Shown: positions 53,480-62,253 of the stretch, in pieces
Layout of the letters: the number at the start of each line of letters is the position of its first letter
How positions within the stretch are numbered: position 1 is the stretch's first letter
NCBI RefSeq assembly: GCF_030409525.1
Contig: NZ_JAUFQB010000063.1
Span: forward strand, 1-64,000
Length of the DNA: 64,000 nucleotides
Reading direction: 5' to 3'
Source of the DNA: Kaistella yonginensis
GTDB lineage: Bacteria; Bacteroidota; Bacteroidia; Flavobacteriales; Weeksellaceae
Made by a program: the position numbers and the translations under genes
Notes under the pieces: model-generated
The model's database searches: none
Seen by the model: the letters and a program-made list of their open reading frames with translations, nothing else
Told to the model about the DNA's origin: nothing

Positions 53480-55270
53480 TTATGACTCAATAATTCCAAA
53501 CTTCTTCATCAAATAAATTGCATTCATACTTTTCGTTACGCCGTTTTGAAGTTTGTAATCGGTTTCTAATTCACCATTTTTTTGCTCTAACTCAAAGCAG
53601 TAGTTTTTAATCTTAGCAGGGAATTTCTCTTCAATTTTGGTAAGTTCCAAATCGTGCGTTGCAATCAGGCAGGAAAAAAGCGTTTTACTTTTCATGAGTT
53701 TTTCCAGAAATAACTCGGAACCTGTTAATTTATCTTTAGAATTGGTGCCTTTTAAAATTTCATCTAAAATGATGAATTGCGGTTTTCCATTTTCTAAATT
53801 TTCGACAAGGTTTCTCAGCCTTAAAATTTCAGCATTGAAGTAAGAAGTTCCTTCATTCAAAGAATCACTCGTTCGCATCGACGTAAATAAATCCATCGGG
53901 ACAAATGAAAATTCTTTTGCTGCAACCGGACAACCATTCATCGCGAGAACCAAATTAACCCCAATTGTTCGCAAAAAAGTGCTTTTTCCGGTCATATTCG
54001 CACCAGTTATGATGGAGATTTCTGTGTTGTCTGAGATTTCAAAATCATTGGAAACGACTACTTTACCTAATAGAAGCGGATGAACAATCTGCGCAACTTT
54101 TAATTTTTCGCCCGATTCTGAAATTTTGGGAAAGATATATTTTGGATTTTTAAATTTGAAAATTCCAAAAGAAATTAGGGCTTCAAATTCTGCAAAAGCA
54201 TCAAACCATTCTGGTAAATCTTGCTCGATTTTTTTGCTTTGCTTTTCAATTTGTTGGGCAAAGTTCAGTTTCCAAAGGAAGAAATTATTCAGAATTAAAC
54301 CAATGTTGCTATTCCCACTTTCGTAATTTCTTAGCAAACGTGCCAACTTTTCAATTTCCTTTCGGGATGATTTGCTTTCTCCCGAAGTGAATTTTTTCTG
54401 CAAATTCTTGTTAGATTCTTCTTTGAAATTTTCTTTTTCGATATGTGAAAACACCGCCAAAAACTGCTCGTATTGCGTAGAATCGAAAGATAAAGTCTCT
54501 GAAATCGAATTGATTTTCTGAGCATAAATCATTAAAATAATTCTTGATGCCAAAAAGATCCCACCGAAGAGTAGTGCAATATTTAAACCTGAAACCTCGA
54601 TAAATAGTAATGAAAGCAAAGTTCCTAAAGTTAAAATAGGCACTAAAACAATAGCTGCTTTGGCTAAAGTTGCCATTTTGAAAACGGGCTCTTTAACTTC
54701 AAGAAGCGCGATGTTGCCATCGATATTTAATGATTTAGATAAAGTAAGAAATTGAATATTCCAGTCGGTTTTTTCTGAAAGTTCTTCAAGGGATTTCTGT
54801 TTTGCAATGATTGTTTCTTTTTCTACACTTAAGTTTAAGAGAAAATCCCGTAACTTATTTTTTCCTAAAAGCGTTTCGCAATAACTAATCGCACTGAAAA
54901 GAGAATTTTTACCCAGAAGATCCAGGTCTTTTGCAAAGGGATGAGGGTCAATGTCCTCCTCAAAATCTAACCCTGTTTTAAATTCGGTTTTCGTGATGAT
55001 TTCGTTCCCAATGTACAGATAATTTTTACAAAATAGCAATTGCTCTTTCACTTTAACTAAAAAATAGCCTAAAATGAAAAAGATGAAAACAAAGAAAATT
55101 CCCAGATATAAATCAGTCTGAAAACCATTTTCAACTACGAAATATTTAAATAAAAAATAAATAATCAACAGAAATATCCCCACCCGAAGCCAACCGAGAA
55201 TAGTTTGTTTTTTTTTTAGTTTTTGTAACAGATTATTTTTCTCTGATAGGAGTAGATTTAATTTATCCAT
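53480..55270 (-). CDS. Membrane-anchored MutS-family ATPase
   Basis: Protein of 596 residues with the MutS ATPase at the C-terminus: Walker A G423-A-N-M-T-G-K-S-T431, Walker B 'FIILDEILKGTNSKDK', 'SLNEGTSYFNAEILRLR' and 'SCLIATHDLELTKIEEKF'. There is no mismatch-binding or connector domain, and no Smr nuclease. Instead the N-terminal half carries four transmembrane segments (about 27-45, 54-74, 203-224, 228-250). It is therefore not classical MutS and acts at the membrane; its role is unknown. It starts 6 bases after the small gene at 55277. Confidence 0.88.
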   Translation of the reverse strand: MDKLNLLLSEKNNLLQKLKKKQTILGWLRVGIFLLIIYFLFKYFVVENGFQTDLYLGIFFVFIFFILGYFLVKVKEQLLFCKNYLYIGNEIITKTEFKTGLDFEEDIDPHPFAKDLDLLGKNSLFSAISYCETLLGKNKLRDFLLNLSVEKETIIAKQKSLEELSEKTDWNIQFLTLSKSLNIDGNIALLEVKEPVFKMATLAKAAIVLVPILTLGTLLSLLFIEVSGLNIALLFGGIFLASRIILMIYAQKINSISETLSFDSTQYEQFLAVFSHIEKENFKEESNKNLQKKFTSGESKSSRKEIEKLARLLRNYESGNSNIGLILNNFFLWKLNFAQQIEKQSKKIEQDLPEWFDAFAEFEALISFGIFKFKNPKYIFPKISESGEKLKVAQIVHPLLLGKVVVSNDFEISDNTEISIITGANMTGKSTFLRTIGVNLVLAMNGCPVAAKEFSFVPMDLFTSMRTSDSLNEGTSYFNAEILRLRNLVENLENGKPQFIILDEILKGTNSKDKLTGSELFLEKLMKSKTLFSCLIATHDLELTKIEEKFPAKIKNYCFELEQKNGELETDYKLQNGVTKSMNAIYLMKKFGIIES

Positions 55271-55276
55271 GTAATT

Positions 55277-55666
55277 TTACGCTTTCTTTAACTCCCCAAT
55301 TCTGCTCACAATCGGCATCGAGAAAACGCCGCTTTTTTGCAAATATTGTTCGTAGAAAACAAGGGCTTTTTCGGCGAGTTCCGGGTTTGGATTTTCCTTA
55401 TTTTTAAAGTAGAATAAATTTCCCAACAATTCTAAAAAGGGAATATGATGGCTGTTGTCTTTGTCGTTGATCAATTGAAGAATTTCCTCAGAAGATTTTG
55501 ATGACAAGGTGGCAAAGTCCATTTTAAACGTATCGTTCATATTGGTATCGAAAACTCTTTGAAGTTCTATTTCGTCTCCGCCACTTTCTCCACCTAAAAT
55601 CATTTTAGAAAGAAATTCTGAAAACTGTTTTACTATTCTGATGATGTAGTCTTTGTCGTGTATCAT
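55277..55666 (-). CDS. Small cytosolic protein upstream of the MutS-like gene
   Basis: Protein of 129 residues from the ATG at 55666 (MIHDKDYIIRIVKQ); the longer frame starts in the CAAGG repeat region and is not convincing. Helical and acidic ('FSEFLSKMILGGESGGDEIELQRVFDTNMNDTFKMDFATL', then 'LELLGNLFYFKNKENPNPELAEKALVFYEQYLQ'), with a TPR-like last third and no signal peptide. No known family recognised. Spacing of 6 bases to the MutS-like gene suggests they act together. Confidence 0.7.
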   Translation of the reverse strand: MIHDKDYIIRIVKQFSEFLSKMILGGESGGDEIELQRVFDTNMNDTFKMDFATLSSKSSEEILQLINDKDNSHHIPFLELLGNLFYFKNKENPNPELAEKALVFYEQYLQKSGVFSMPIVSRIGELKKA

Positions 55667-55680
55667 GTTTTTATTTTGGT

Positions 55681-55710
55681 GCAAGGTTAGGGTTGCAAGG
55701 GTCAAGGTTA
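55681..55710 (+). repeat. Degenerate CAAGG(GT/TTA) repeat
   Basis: GCAAGGTTA, GCAAGGG and TCAAGGTTA follow one another (55681-55710). CAAGGTTA occurs twice and on the minus strand reads TAACCTTG, one mismatch from the -7 consensus for the gene at 55666. Confidence 0.45.
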
Positions 55711-55805
55711 AGAATGCCAATTATTTTGGACATATTCGATTATAACCTTTTCGTCCTAAAAATTTATATTGCTGAAGTATTTCATAAAATCAATTTTTAC
55801 CGTGA

Positions 55806-57209
55806 CTACGCAAAGAAAATATACGCCAAAATCACAGAAGTAATCACGCCCACCAAATCTGCCAAGAGCATTGCCGTTACGGTATATCTTGTATTTTTAA
55901 TTCCAACTGCGCCGAAATAGATGGCAATCACGTAGAAAGTTGTATCAGAACTTCCTTGTAAAACCGCAGCCAGTCTTCCTTGGAAACTATCGGCGCCAAA
56001 AGTCTGCATGGTATCCACCATCATTCCTCTAGCTCCAGAACCCGAAAGCGGTTTGATAAGTGCGGTTGGCAAACCATCTACAAACCGGGTGTCAAATCCA
56101 CCGACCATTGCAACCCATTTCATTCCATCAATTAAAACATCGAAAACGCCGGATGTTCTTAATAATGAAATTGCGATGAGCATTCCGACCAAATAAGGAA
56201 TGATTTTTACACAAGTCCAGAATCCTTCTTTTGCCCCGTCAATAAAAGCATCGAACACGTTGATTTTTTTATAAAGTGCGCCTAAAACGATTGCGAAGAA
56301 AATTAAAAGGATGATTCCATTGCTCAATAACATACTGAAATTATCCAAGCCTTCTTTGGTCAGATTCACTAAATACACCACCAATAAACCAACGATTGCC
56401 GAAATCCCACCAACGTAAGCGATAACTACTGGCTGCAATAAATTAATTTTTTGATAAATGGAAACCACAATCATCGCGGCCATTGTTGCGGCGAAAGTAG
56501 CGATCATGCAGGGTAAAAAAATATCGGTAGGCGTTGCAGAGCCCATAGAAGCACGAATTGCAATAATAGAAACAGGGATTAAAGTAAGCCCACCAGCGTG
56601 TAAACAAAGAAACATAATTTGCGAATTACTGGCATTGTCCTTGTCTGGATTTAAGGTTTGTAAACTTTCCATCGCTTTTAAACCAAAAGGAGTTGCCGCA
56701 TTATCTAAACCTAAAAGATTGGCAGAAAAATTCAGCAACATATGTCCGAAAGATGGATGATTTTTGGGGATTTCAGGGAAAAGTTTTGAGAAAAAAGGCT
56801 GAATCAGGCGCGATAATAAATTGATTCCTCCGGCTCTTTCAGCAATACTCATAAAACCCATGAAAAGAGTCATAATTCCTATTAAACCCAAACAAATTTT
56901 TACCGCAGTTTCCGAGGTTCCAATGACACCATCCGTTGCTTGAACTCTATAGACAGCGACTTGCGATTGTGCTGAATCAACTTTATAATGTATCCTATCC
57001 TGTTCAAAACTTGGTTTAACCAATAAGGCGTCTTTGATTTCAGGATTTAGTTCAGTAATATTTTGGGTCGCAATCTGAATGGTATCACCACTTTTCCCGA
57101 CGACCATATCGTTATAAATTGCTTTGTAAGAATCAGAAAATAAATATTTTATACTTGCGACAATAATGGCGACAATAATAAAGGCGCTCCAAATTCTGCT
57201 TAAAACCAT
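55806..57209 (-). CDS. Nucleoside-recognition (SpmA/SpmB-fusion) membrane protein
   Basis: Polytopic membrane protein of 467 residues in two homologous Gate-like halves: the first around 'MTLFMGFMSIAERAGGINLLSRLIQPFFSKLFPEIP', 'NFSANLLGLDNAATPFGLKAM' (SpmA-like) and the second around 'GAKEGFWTCVKIIPYLVGMLIAISLLRTSG', 'GSSDTTFYVIAIYFGAVG' (SpmB-like). In spore formers the two halves are separate spore maturation proteins; in Bacteroidota the fusion is of unknown function, possibly transport. It has no operon partner; the preceding gap holds nothing recognisable. Confidence 0.88.
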   Translation of the reverse strand: MVLSRIWSAFIIVAIIVASIKYLFSDSYKAIYNDMVVGKSGDTIQIATQNITELNPEIKDALLVKPSFEQDRIHYKVDSAQSQVAVYRVQATDGVIGTSETAVKICLGLIGIMTLFMGFMSIAERAGGINLLSRLIQPFFSKLFPEIPKNHPSFGHMLLNFSANLLGLDNAATPFGLKAMESLQTLNPDKDNASNSQIMFLCLHAGGLTLIPVSIIAIRASMGSATPTDIFLPCMIATFAATMAAMIVVSIYQKINLLQPVVIAYVGGISAIVGLLVVYLVNLTKEGLDNFSMLLSNGIILLIFFAIVLGALYKKINVFDAFIDGAKEGFWTCVKIIPYLVGMLIAISLLRTSGVFDVLIDGMKWVAMVGGFDTRFVDGLPTALIKPLSGSGARGMMVDTMQTFGADSFQGRLAAVLQGSSDTTFYVIAIYFGAVGIKNTRYTVTAMLLADLVGVITSVILAYIFFA

Positions 57210-57346
57210 GAATTAAAAATTTGAGTAAAAGTAACTAAAATCTTTATTTCTAAAGAAAATTGAACCGTAAATTATTACATTTAATCGTTTTTGGGCGTGA
57301 CCGAATGAAGAAAAATGAAACTCTTTCGTTGAAATGAAGCATAAAA

Positions 57347-57374
57347 AAATCTGCTTTTCTAAAAAAACAGATTT
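57347..57374 (-). terminator. Terminator after the small membrane protein gene
   Basis: AAATCTG (57347-57353) pairs with CAGATTT (57368-57374); on the minus strand a run of seven T residues follows. Confidence 0.6.
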
Positions 57375-57393
57375 GCTTATTCTTCAACAAAAT

Positions 57394-57588
57394 TTATTGA
57401 ACAGCTAAAAACTCAACACCCTCATGAGTATCCTCTTTATTTTTTCTTTCAAAATGCCGATGGAAATCATTGTAATATTCATCATATTCACGGCCTTTTT
57501 TTATTAAAAATTTGCGCACTCCAAAGATGGTGAGCCCAATAAGCAGACCTACCGTTCCAGCTAATATAATTCCTGTTTCTTTTTTCAT
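57394..57588 (-). CDS. Small single-pass membrane protein
   Basis: Protein of 64 residues from the ATG at 57588 (MKKETGIILAGTVGLLIG); an upstream frame extension adds 10 residues without support. One transmembrane segment (about 6-24) is followed by a charged tail ('KKGREYDEYYNDFHRHFERKNKED'). It could be a phage-shock-like or YtxH-type small protein, but no family is recognised. It is divergent from the prolyl endopeptidase gene. Confidence 0.6.
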   Translation of the reverse strand: MKKETGIILAGTVGLLIGLTIFGVRKFLIKKGREYDEYYNDFHRHFERKNKEDTHEGVEFLAVQ

Positions 57589-57790
57589 ATCTTTAATTGT
57601 GAATTGAAAATTAAGCAAAATGTATTCCTTTTAGGCTAAAATTTATTTTAAAGTTTGTTAAAATTGCTACGCAAAATAGTAATAAGTATTAATATCCATC
57701 GTCAATATAAGAATATTTTGATTGATTATAAAAATTACCTCCTATTTTTACGTCTGTTTATTCTTCTTTTTTTCTTCCACCAAAAAATCT

Positions 57791-57798
57791 TACTTTTG
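57791..57798 (+). promoter_or_regulatory. -7 promoter element for the prolyl endopeptidase gene
   Basis: TACTTTTG matches TAnnTTTG, 16 bases before the ATG at 57815. The remaining 57589-57790 gap is AT-rich without other signals. Confidence 0.6.
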
Positions 57799-57814
57799 AG
57801 GAAACCCTCAATTT

Positions 57815-59932
57815 ATGAATGTTAAAACATTTGCTCTTGGTGCAGCCGGAATAATGCTTGCATCTTGTGCTCCACAGAAAATGACCAAAAACTTAAACTA
57901 TCCCGAAACCAAAAAAATCGATCATGTAGATGAGTATTTTGGAACCAAAGTACAGGATTCCTACCGCTGGTTAGAAGATGATCGCGCAGAAAACACCAAG
58001 GATTGGGTGCAAAAAGAAGTCGCTTTCACTAATGATTATCTGGCAAAAATTCCTTTCCGCGAGGAAATCCGAGCACAGCTAAATGACATCTGGAATTACG
58101 AGAAAATCGGTGCCCCTTTTAAAGAAGGAGATTTCACCTATTTCTATAAAAATGATGGCCTTCAGGCACAATCTGTTTTATACCGTACAGATAAAGAAGG
58201 CAAGACCGAAGTTTTTCTTGACCCCAATAAATTTTCCGAAAAAGGAACCACTTCTTTAGCTGGCGTATCCTTTAATAAAAAAGGAAATCTCGTGGCATAT
58301 TCTATATCAGAAGGCGGCAGCGACTGGAACAAAATCATCATCATGAATGCTATTACAAAAAAAATCATCGATGAAACCATCATCGATGTTAAGTTTTCTG
58401 GTGCTTCTTGGTTGGGTGATCAAGGTTTTTTCTACTCTAGTTATGACAAACCGAAAGGTTCAGAGCTTTCTGCAAAAACCGACACTCATAAAGTGTACTT
58501 CCATCAATTGGGAACGAAACAATCGAATGACCAATTGGTTATCGGTGGCGAAAATTTCAAAAGACGGTACATGGGTGTTGGCGTTTCTGATGATGAAAGA
58601 TATCAGATCTTAAGTGCCTCGGAAGCAACGAACGGAAATGAACTCTATATTAAAGATTTAAAAAAATCCAAATCAGATTTTATTCCAGTTCAAAAAGGAT
58701 ATGAGTTTAATACCAATTTTGTAGATTCAAAAGACGATGTAATTTATGCATTGACGGATAAAGATGCACCAAATAAGCGTTTGGTAAGATTCAATATCAA
58801 TCAGCCCGATATTTGGACGGATGTCATTCCACAAACAGAAAATGTGCTGAGTATTTCTACAGGCGGCGGCTATTTATTCGCCCGATACATGAAAGACGCG
58901 GTAACATCAGTGAAGCAATTTGATTATAACGGAAAACTAATCCGAACGATTGATTTGCCAGGAATCGGTACTGCTGGTGGTTTTAGTGGAAAAGAAAAAG
59001 AAAAAGATTTGTATTTTTCATTCACCAACTACATTACGCCCGGAACGATTTATAAACTCCATGCAGACACCGGAAAATCTGAAGTTTACCAAAAACCAAA
59101 GGTGAAATTTAATCCCGAAGATTTCGTTTCTGAACAAATTTTTTATACTTCAAAAGACGGGACGAAAATTCCGATGATGATCAACTATAAAAAAGGATTA
59201 AAACTCAACGGAAAAAATCCTACCATTCTTTATTCTTACGGTGGATTCAACATCAGTTTACAACCTGCTTTTTCTGTAGTCAATGCAATCTGGATGCAAA
59301 ATGGCGGAATCTACGCTGTACCAAACATACGTGGTGGTGGTGAATACGGAAAAAAATGGCACGATGCAGGAACAAAAATGCAAAAGAAAAATGTGTTTGA
59401 TGATTTTATCGCAGCGGGTGAGTATTTGCAAAACAAAGGATATACTTCCAAACAATTTATGGCACTTTCGGGCCGTTCAAATGGTGGACTATTAGTCGGT
59501 GCAACCATGACCATGAGACCGGATTTGGCAAAAGTAGCCTTCCCCGGTGTGGGCGTTTTGGATATGTTGCGTTACAATAAATTTACGGCTGGAGCAGGAT
59601 GGAGCTATGATTACGGAACTGCCGAAGACAGCAAGGAAATGTTTGATTACCTAAAATCCTATTCCCCAGTTCATCAAGTAAAAAAAGGAGTTTGTTATCC
59701 TTCGACCATGATTATTACCAGTGACCATGATGACCGGGTGGTTCCGGCTCACTCCTTCAAATTTGGTGCAGAATTGCAGGAAAAACAATCTTGCGGAAAT
59801 CCAATTTTGGTAAGAATTGAAAGCAATGCTGGTCATGGTGCCGGTAGAAGTACCGAACAAGTGATTGGCGAAAATGCTGATATATTGAGTTTTGGCCTAT
59901 ATGAAATGGGATTTAAAACTTTAAAGAAATAA
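57815..59932 (+). CDS. Prolyl endopeptidase (S9A), predicted lipoprotein
   Basis: Serine peptidase of 705 residues cleaving short peptides after proline. The N-terminal seven-bladed propeller (about 75-420) covers the alpha/beta hydrolase domain. The triad is Ser555 in 'SGRSNGGLLVG', Asp639 in 'SDHDDRVVPAHS' (Arg641 is the substrate-binding residue) and His674 in 'NAGHGAGRST'. The sequence closely follows the Elizabethkingia meningoseptica enzyme as I remember it. Unlike that enzyme's plain signal peptide, this one ends in a lipobox L-A-S-C with Cys18, so it should be lipid-anchored. Confidence 0.95.
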   Translation: MNVKTFALGAAGIMLASCAPQKMTKNLNYPETKKIDHVDEYFGTKVQDSYRWLEDDRAENTKDWVQKEVAFTNDYLAKIPFREEIRAQLNDIWNYEKIGAPFKEGDFTYFYKNDGLQAQSVLYRTDKEGKTEVFLDPNKFSEKGTTSLAGVSFNKKGNLVAYSISEGGSDWNKIIIMNAITKKIIDETIIDVKFSGASWLGDQGFFYSSYDKPKGSELSAKTDTHKVYFHQLGTKQSNDQLVIGGENFKRRYMGVGVSDDERYQILSASEATNGNELYIKDLKKSKSDFIPVQKGYEFNTNFVDSKDDVIYALTDKDAPNKRLVRFNINQPDIWTDVIPQTENVLSISTGGGYLFARYMKDAVTSVKQFDYNGKLIRTIDLPGIGTAGGFSGKEKEKDLYFSFTNYITPGTIYKLHADTGKSEVYQKPKVKFNPEDFVSEQIFYTSKDGTKIPMMINYKKGLKLNGKNPTILYSYGGFNISLQPAFSVVNAIWMQNGGIYAVPNIRGGGEYGKKWHDAGTKMQKKNVFDDFIAAGEYLQNKGYTSKQFMALSGRSNGGLLVGATMTMRPDLAKVAFPGVGVLDMLRYNKFTAGAGWSYDYGTAEDSKEMFDYLKSYSPVHQVKKGVCYPSTMIITSDHDDRVVPAHSFKFGAELQEKQSCGNPILVRIESNAGHGAGRSTEQVIGENADILSFGLYEMGFKTLKK

Positions 59933-59958
59933 TTAAACAACGAAATCTATTTTTATTT

Positions 59959-60046
59959 GGGCAACTTCATCCGTCCTCCACTCCCAATCTTTTTTGCCAA
60001 CGCAAAGCCAACGCAAAAAAAGGATTTCCGTTCAGGCCGGGTTGCA
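59959..60046 (+). repeat. Probable dispersed hairpin-type intergenic repeat
   Basis: A ~90-base block of mixed composition with nested symmetry: AATCTTTTTTGC (59986-59997) against GCAAAAAAAGGATT (60013-60026), and outer GCAAC (59961-59965) against GTTGC (60041-60045). The centre carries the tandem 11-mer GCCAACGCAAA. Its layout matches a family of intergenic REP-like elements I recall from flavobacterial genomes; that part is inference. Confidence 0.5.
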
Positions 60047-60088
60047 GACCAGAATAACTTTCACTGTTTCGTCTTAGATTACAAACAG

Positions 60089-60120
60089 AAACTTCCCGTG
60101 AGATCATTCACGGGAAGTTT
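60089..60120 (+). terminator. Strong terminator downstream of the prolyl endopeptidase gene
   Basis: A perfect 13-bp stem, AAACTTCCCGTGA (60089-60101) with TCACGGGAAGTTT (60108-60120), a 6-base loop and a T-rich tail. It lies 157 bases after the gene. Confidence 0.85.
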
Positions 60121-60216
60121 TGTTTTTAGGCACCGATTTTTAAAGGTCTAATTTATTTGGTGTTCTTTTATAAAAAGTAAAAAGCCTTACACTTTTGTGA
60201 TTTTGTGGTTAATGAA

Positions 60217-60750
60217 TTAAAGTCCGAACACCACACCAACGCTAGGTACAAATCCACTACCGAAAACAGATTGATCTTCTTTGTACAAAACATTATACAT
60301 GGCGCCAATTTGCATATATGTTTGGTTTCCTATTCGTTCTAGATAGCCACCTCCTAAATAAAGTGCAGCTTCATCACCTGAATATTTTACCTGGGTTACT
60401 TTATTTTTTTGATTAAAAAAATATTCCTAGAAAACACCACTCAAATAAAAGTTTCGTGCGATATAATAATTAACAAACGGCCCAACTCCAACAGTATTGG
60501 ATGAAAAATATTTGGCATTGGTCCAAGTAAGATCAGAAACAATTCCGGCCTCAAAACTCTCCGTTAATTTGTAACCAACTCTCGGCGATACATAAATAGA
60601 CGTTCCACCATTATTACTACCGAAACTACCACCTAAACCAGCAGAACCACCAAAAGTCCATTTAGAATTTTCTCCACCGAGTTGGGTGCCGATTTGTGAA
60701 TGCGCAAAGAAACTTGCAGCTACAAAAAGGAGAATACTTAATTTTTTCAT
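60217..60750 (-). pseudogene. Outer-membrane beta-barrel-type protein, interrupted by an in-frame TAG
   Basis: Signal peptide (cleavage near AHS-Q, residue 18/19) and a Gly-rich, beta-strand pattern ('FGGSAGLGGSFGSNNGGTSIYVSPRVGYKL', 'GVGPFVNYYIARNFYLSGVF') like small OmpX/OmpW-type barrels. The frame is broken at codon 108 by TAG (60427-60429) and then stays open in the same frame for 69 further codons to TAA at 60217-60219. That second part continues the barrel pattern ('AALYLGGGYLERIGNQTYMQIGAMYNVLY') and ends 'VGVVFGL', a normal barrel C-terminus. No frameshift is needed, and the promoter element is still present. Read through, the protein would have 177 positions. Confidence 0.8.
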
Positions 60751-60767
60751 TTTGTTTTATTATAAAT

Positions 60768-60775
60768 CAAAATTA
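60768..60775 (-). promoter_or_regulatory. -7 promoter element for the interrupted barrel gene
   Basis: CAAAATTA on the plus strand reads TAATTTTG on the minus strand (TAnnTTTG), 18 bases before the ATG at 60750. Confidence 0.55.
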
Positions 60776-60839
60776 AGTTTTTTTTTGACACCGAAAACTT
60801 AATGGTTCCACCGAAAATAGAAATCTATAATTATTGTCG

Positions 60840-60847
60840 TAAATTTG
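60840..60847 (+). promoter_or_regulatory. -7 promoter element for mnmA
   Basis: TAAATTTG matches TAnnTTTG, 47 bases before the ATG at 60894. Confidence 0.55.
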
Positions 60848-60893
60848 CACCTTCAATAAAGAATCTCCTTAAAAGATTTTATAAAATGAAAAT

Positions 60894-62081
60894 ATGAAAA
60901 TTGTAGTAGGACTTTCTGGTGGTGTAGATTCCAGTGTTGCAGCGTATTTGTTACAAAAACAAGGGCATGAAGTGATCGCACTTTTTATGCGGAATTGGAA
61001 CGATGCTTCGGTAACTTTGGAAGATGAATGTCCGTGGATTGAGGATAGCAATGATGCTTTGATGGTTGCGCAAAAATTGGGAATTCCGTATCAAGTGATC
61101 GACATGAGCGAATTGTACAAGGAAAAAATTGTGGATTACATGTTCGATGAATATAAAAAAGGAAGAACGCCAAATCCAGATGTTTTGTGCAACCGCGAAG
61201 TGAAGTTTGATGTTTTTTTGAAAACGGCTTTATCGCTTGGCGCAGAGAAAGTTGCAACCGGACATTACGCACGAGTTGATTCTTCTTTCGATGAAAATGG
61301 GAAGGAAATTTTTCATCTTTTGGCAGGAAAAGATAACAATAAAGATCAGTCTTATTTTCTGTGTCAATTAAATCAGGAGCAATTATCGAAATCGCTTTTC
61401 CCAATTGGAGAATTAACGAAACCTGAAGTTCGGGAAATTGCCAGAGAAATGGATTTGGTAACTGCGGATAAAAAAGATTCTCAAGGTTTATGTTTTATTG
61501 GTAAAGTAAGTTTACCTACATTTCTTCAACAACAATTAGAACCAAAAGAAGGCGAAATTGTAGAAATTTTTAAAAATTTTGATGGTTTTCAGCAAAAAAC
61601 TCCTCAATTTTCATCAAAATTGGAAGAATTACAATTTCTTTCTAAAAAAATAAAATACGAAAAATCCGATGGAAAAGTGATTGGAAAACATCAAGGTGCG
61701 CATTATTTCACCATCGGACAAAGCAAAGGTTTGGGAATTGGCGGACATGTAGAATCTTGTTTTTTGATTTCCAGAAATATGGAAACCAACACGATTTTTG
61801 TAGGAGAAGGAAAAAATTTCCCAGGACTTTTCCGCAAAGCATTGAAAATTGAAAATGCAGAAGTTCATTGGGTTAGAGAAGATTTGCGTTTACAAAATGG
61901 CGAATCTATGAAAGTAAAAACCAGAATCCGATACCGACAAACTTTAGAAGAAGCAACATTGTACCAATTTGAAGAAGGATTTTTCATCGAGTTCCACAAT
62001 CCACAATCTGCCATTGCAGAAGGACAATTTGCAGCGTGGTATTTGGAGGAGGAATTGCTGGGGAGTGGCGTGATCAGTTAG
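60894..62081 (+). CDS. mnmA: tRNA-specific 2-thiouridylase MnmA
   Basis: Enzyme of 395 residues that thiolates U34 of tRNA-Lys, -Glu and -Gln. The PP-loop '[15 protein letters not shown]' (7-21) binds ATP; the catalytic cysteines are Cys99 in '[10 protein letters not shown]' and Cys200 in '[10 protein letters not shown]', both in the expected contexts. An extra segment of about 35 residues (near 225-265) before '[22 protein letters not shown]' is a Bacteroidota trait. Sulfur supply could involve the SufE-type protein at 48886, but that is only conjecture. Confidence 0.96.
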   Translation: MKIVVGLSGGVDSSVAAYLLQKQGHEVIALFMRNWNDASVTLEDECPWIEDSNDALMVAQKLGIPYQVIDMSELYKEKIVDYMFDEYKKGRTPNPDVLCNREVKFDVFLKTALSLGAEKVATGHYARVDSSFDENGKEIFHLLAGKDNNKDQSYFLCQLNQEQLSKSLFPIGELTKPEVREIAREMDLVTADKKDSQGLCFIGKVSLPTFLQQQLEPKEGEIVEIFKNFDGFQQKTPQFSSKLEELQFLSKKIKYEKSDGKVIGKHQGAHYFTIGQSKGLGIGGHVESCFLISRNMETNTIFVGEGKNFPGLFRKALKIENAEVHWVREDLRLQNGESMKVKTRIRYRQTLEEATLYQFEEGFFIEFHNPQSAIAEGQFAAWYLEEELLGSGVIS

Positions 62082-62147
62082 AAGAGCCAAGTACAAAGGA
62101 AAAAGAACCAAGTTTGATTAATTTTAGTACATTCTAGTTTATTGATG

Positions 62148-62222
62148 AAAACCTTAAATAAGATTTTCTTTATTTAAGGTTTTTGCTGTTTTTCTTAAAT
62201 AGCAATTTTCTTATTTAAGTTA
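62148..62222 (+). repeat. Upstream copy of the fic-flanking repeat
   Basis: Contains two palindromes: ACCTTAAATAA (62151-62161) with TTATTTAAGGT (62170-62180), 8-base spacer; and CTTAAATA (62194-62201) with TATTTAAG (62212-62219). Bases 62148-62201 match 63439-63492 at 50 of 54 positions. Confidence 0.85.
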
Positions 62223-62228
62223 TTTCGT

Positions 62229-62236
62229 ATATTTGT
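62229..62236 (+). promoter_or_regulatory. -7 promoter element for fic
   Basis: TATATTTG matches TAnnTTTG and begins directly after the upstream repeat, 70 bases before the ATG at 62306. Confidence 0.5.
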
Positions 62237-62253
62237 TAAATAGAAAGCTTATT

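Noticed and set aside
60427-60750. A complete 107-residue protein
   Set aside because: The same frame continues after the single TAG with matching barrel sequence to a natural C-terminus, so a broken longer gene explains the data better.
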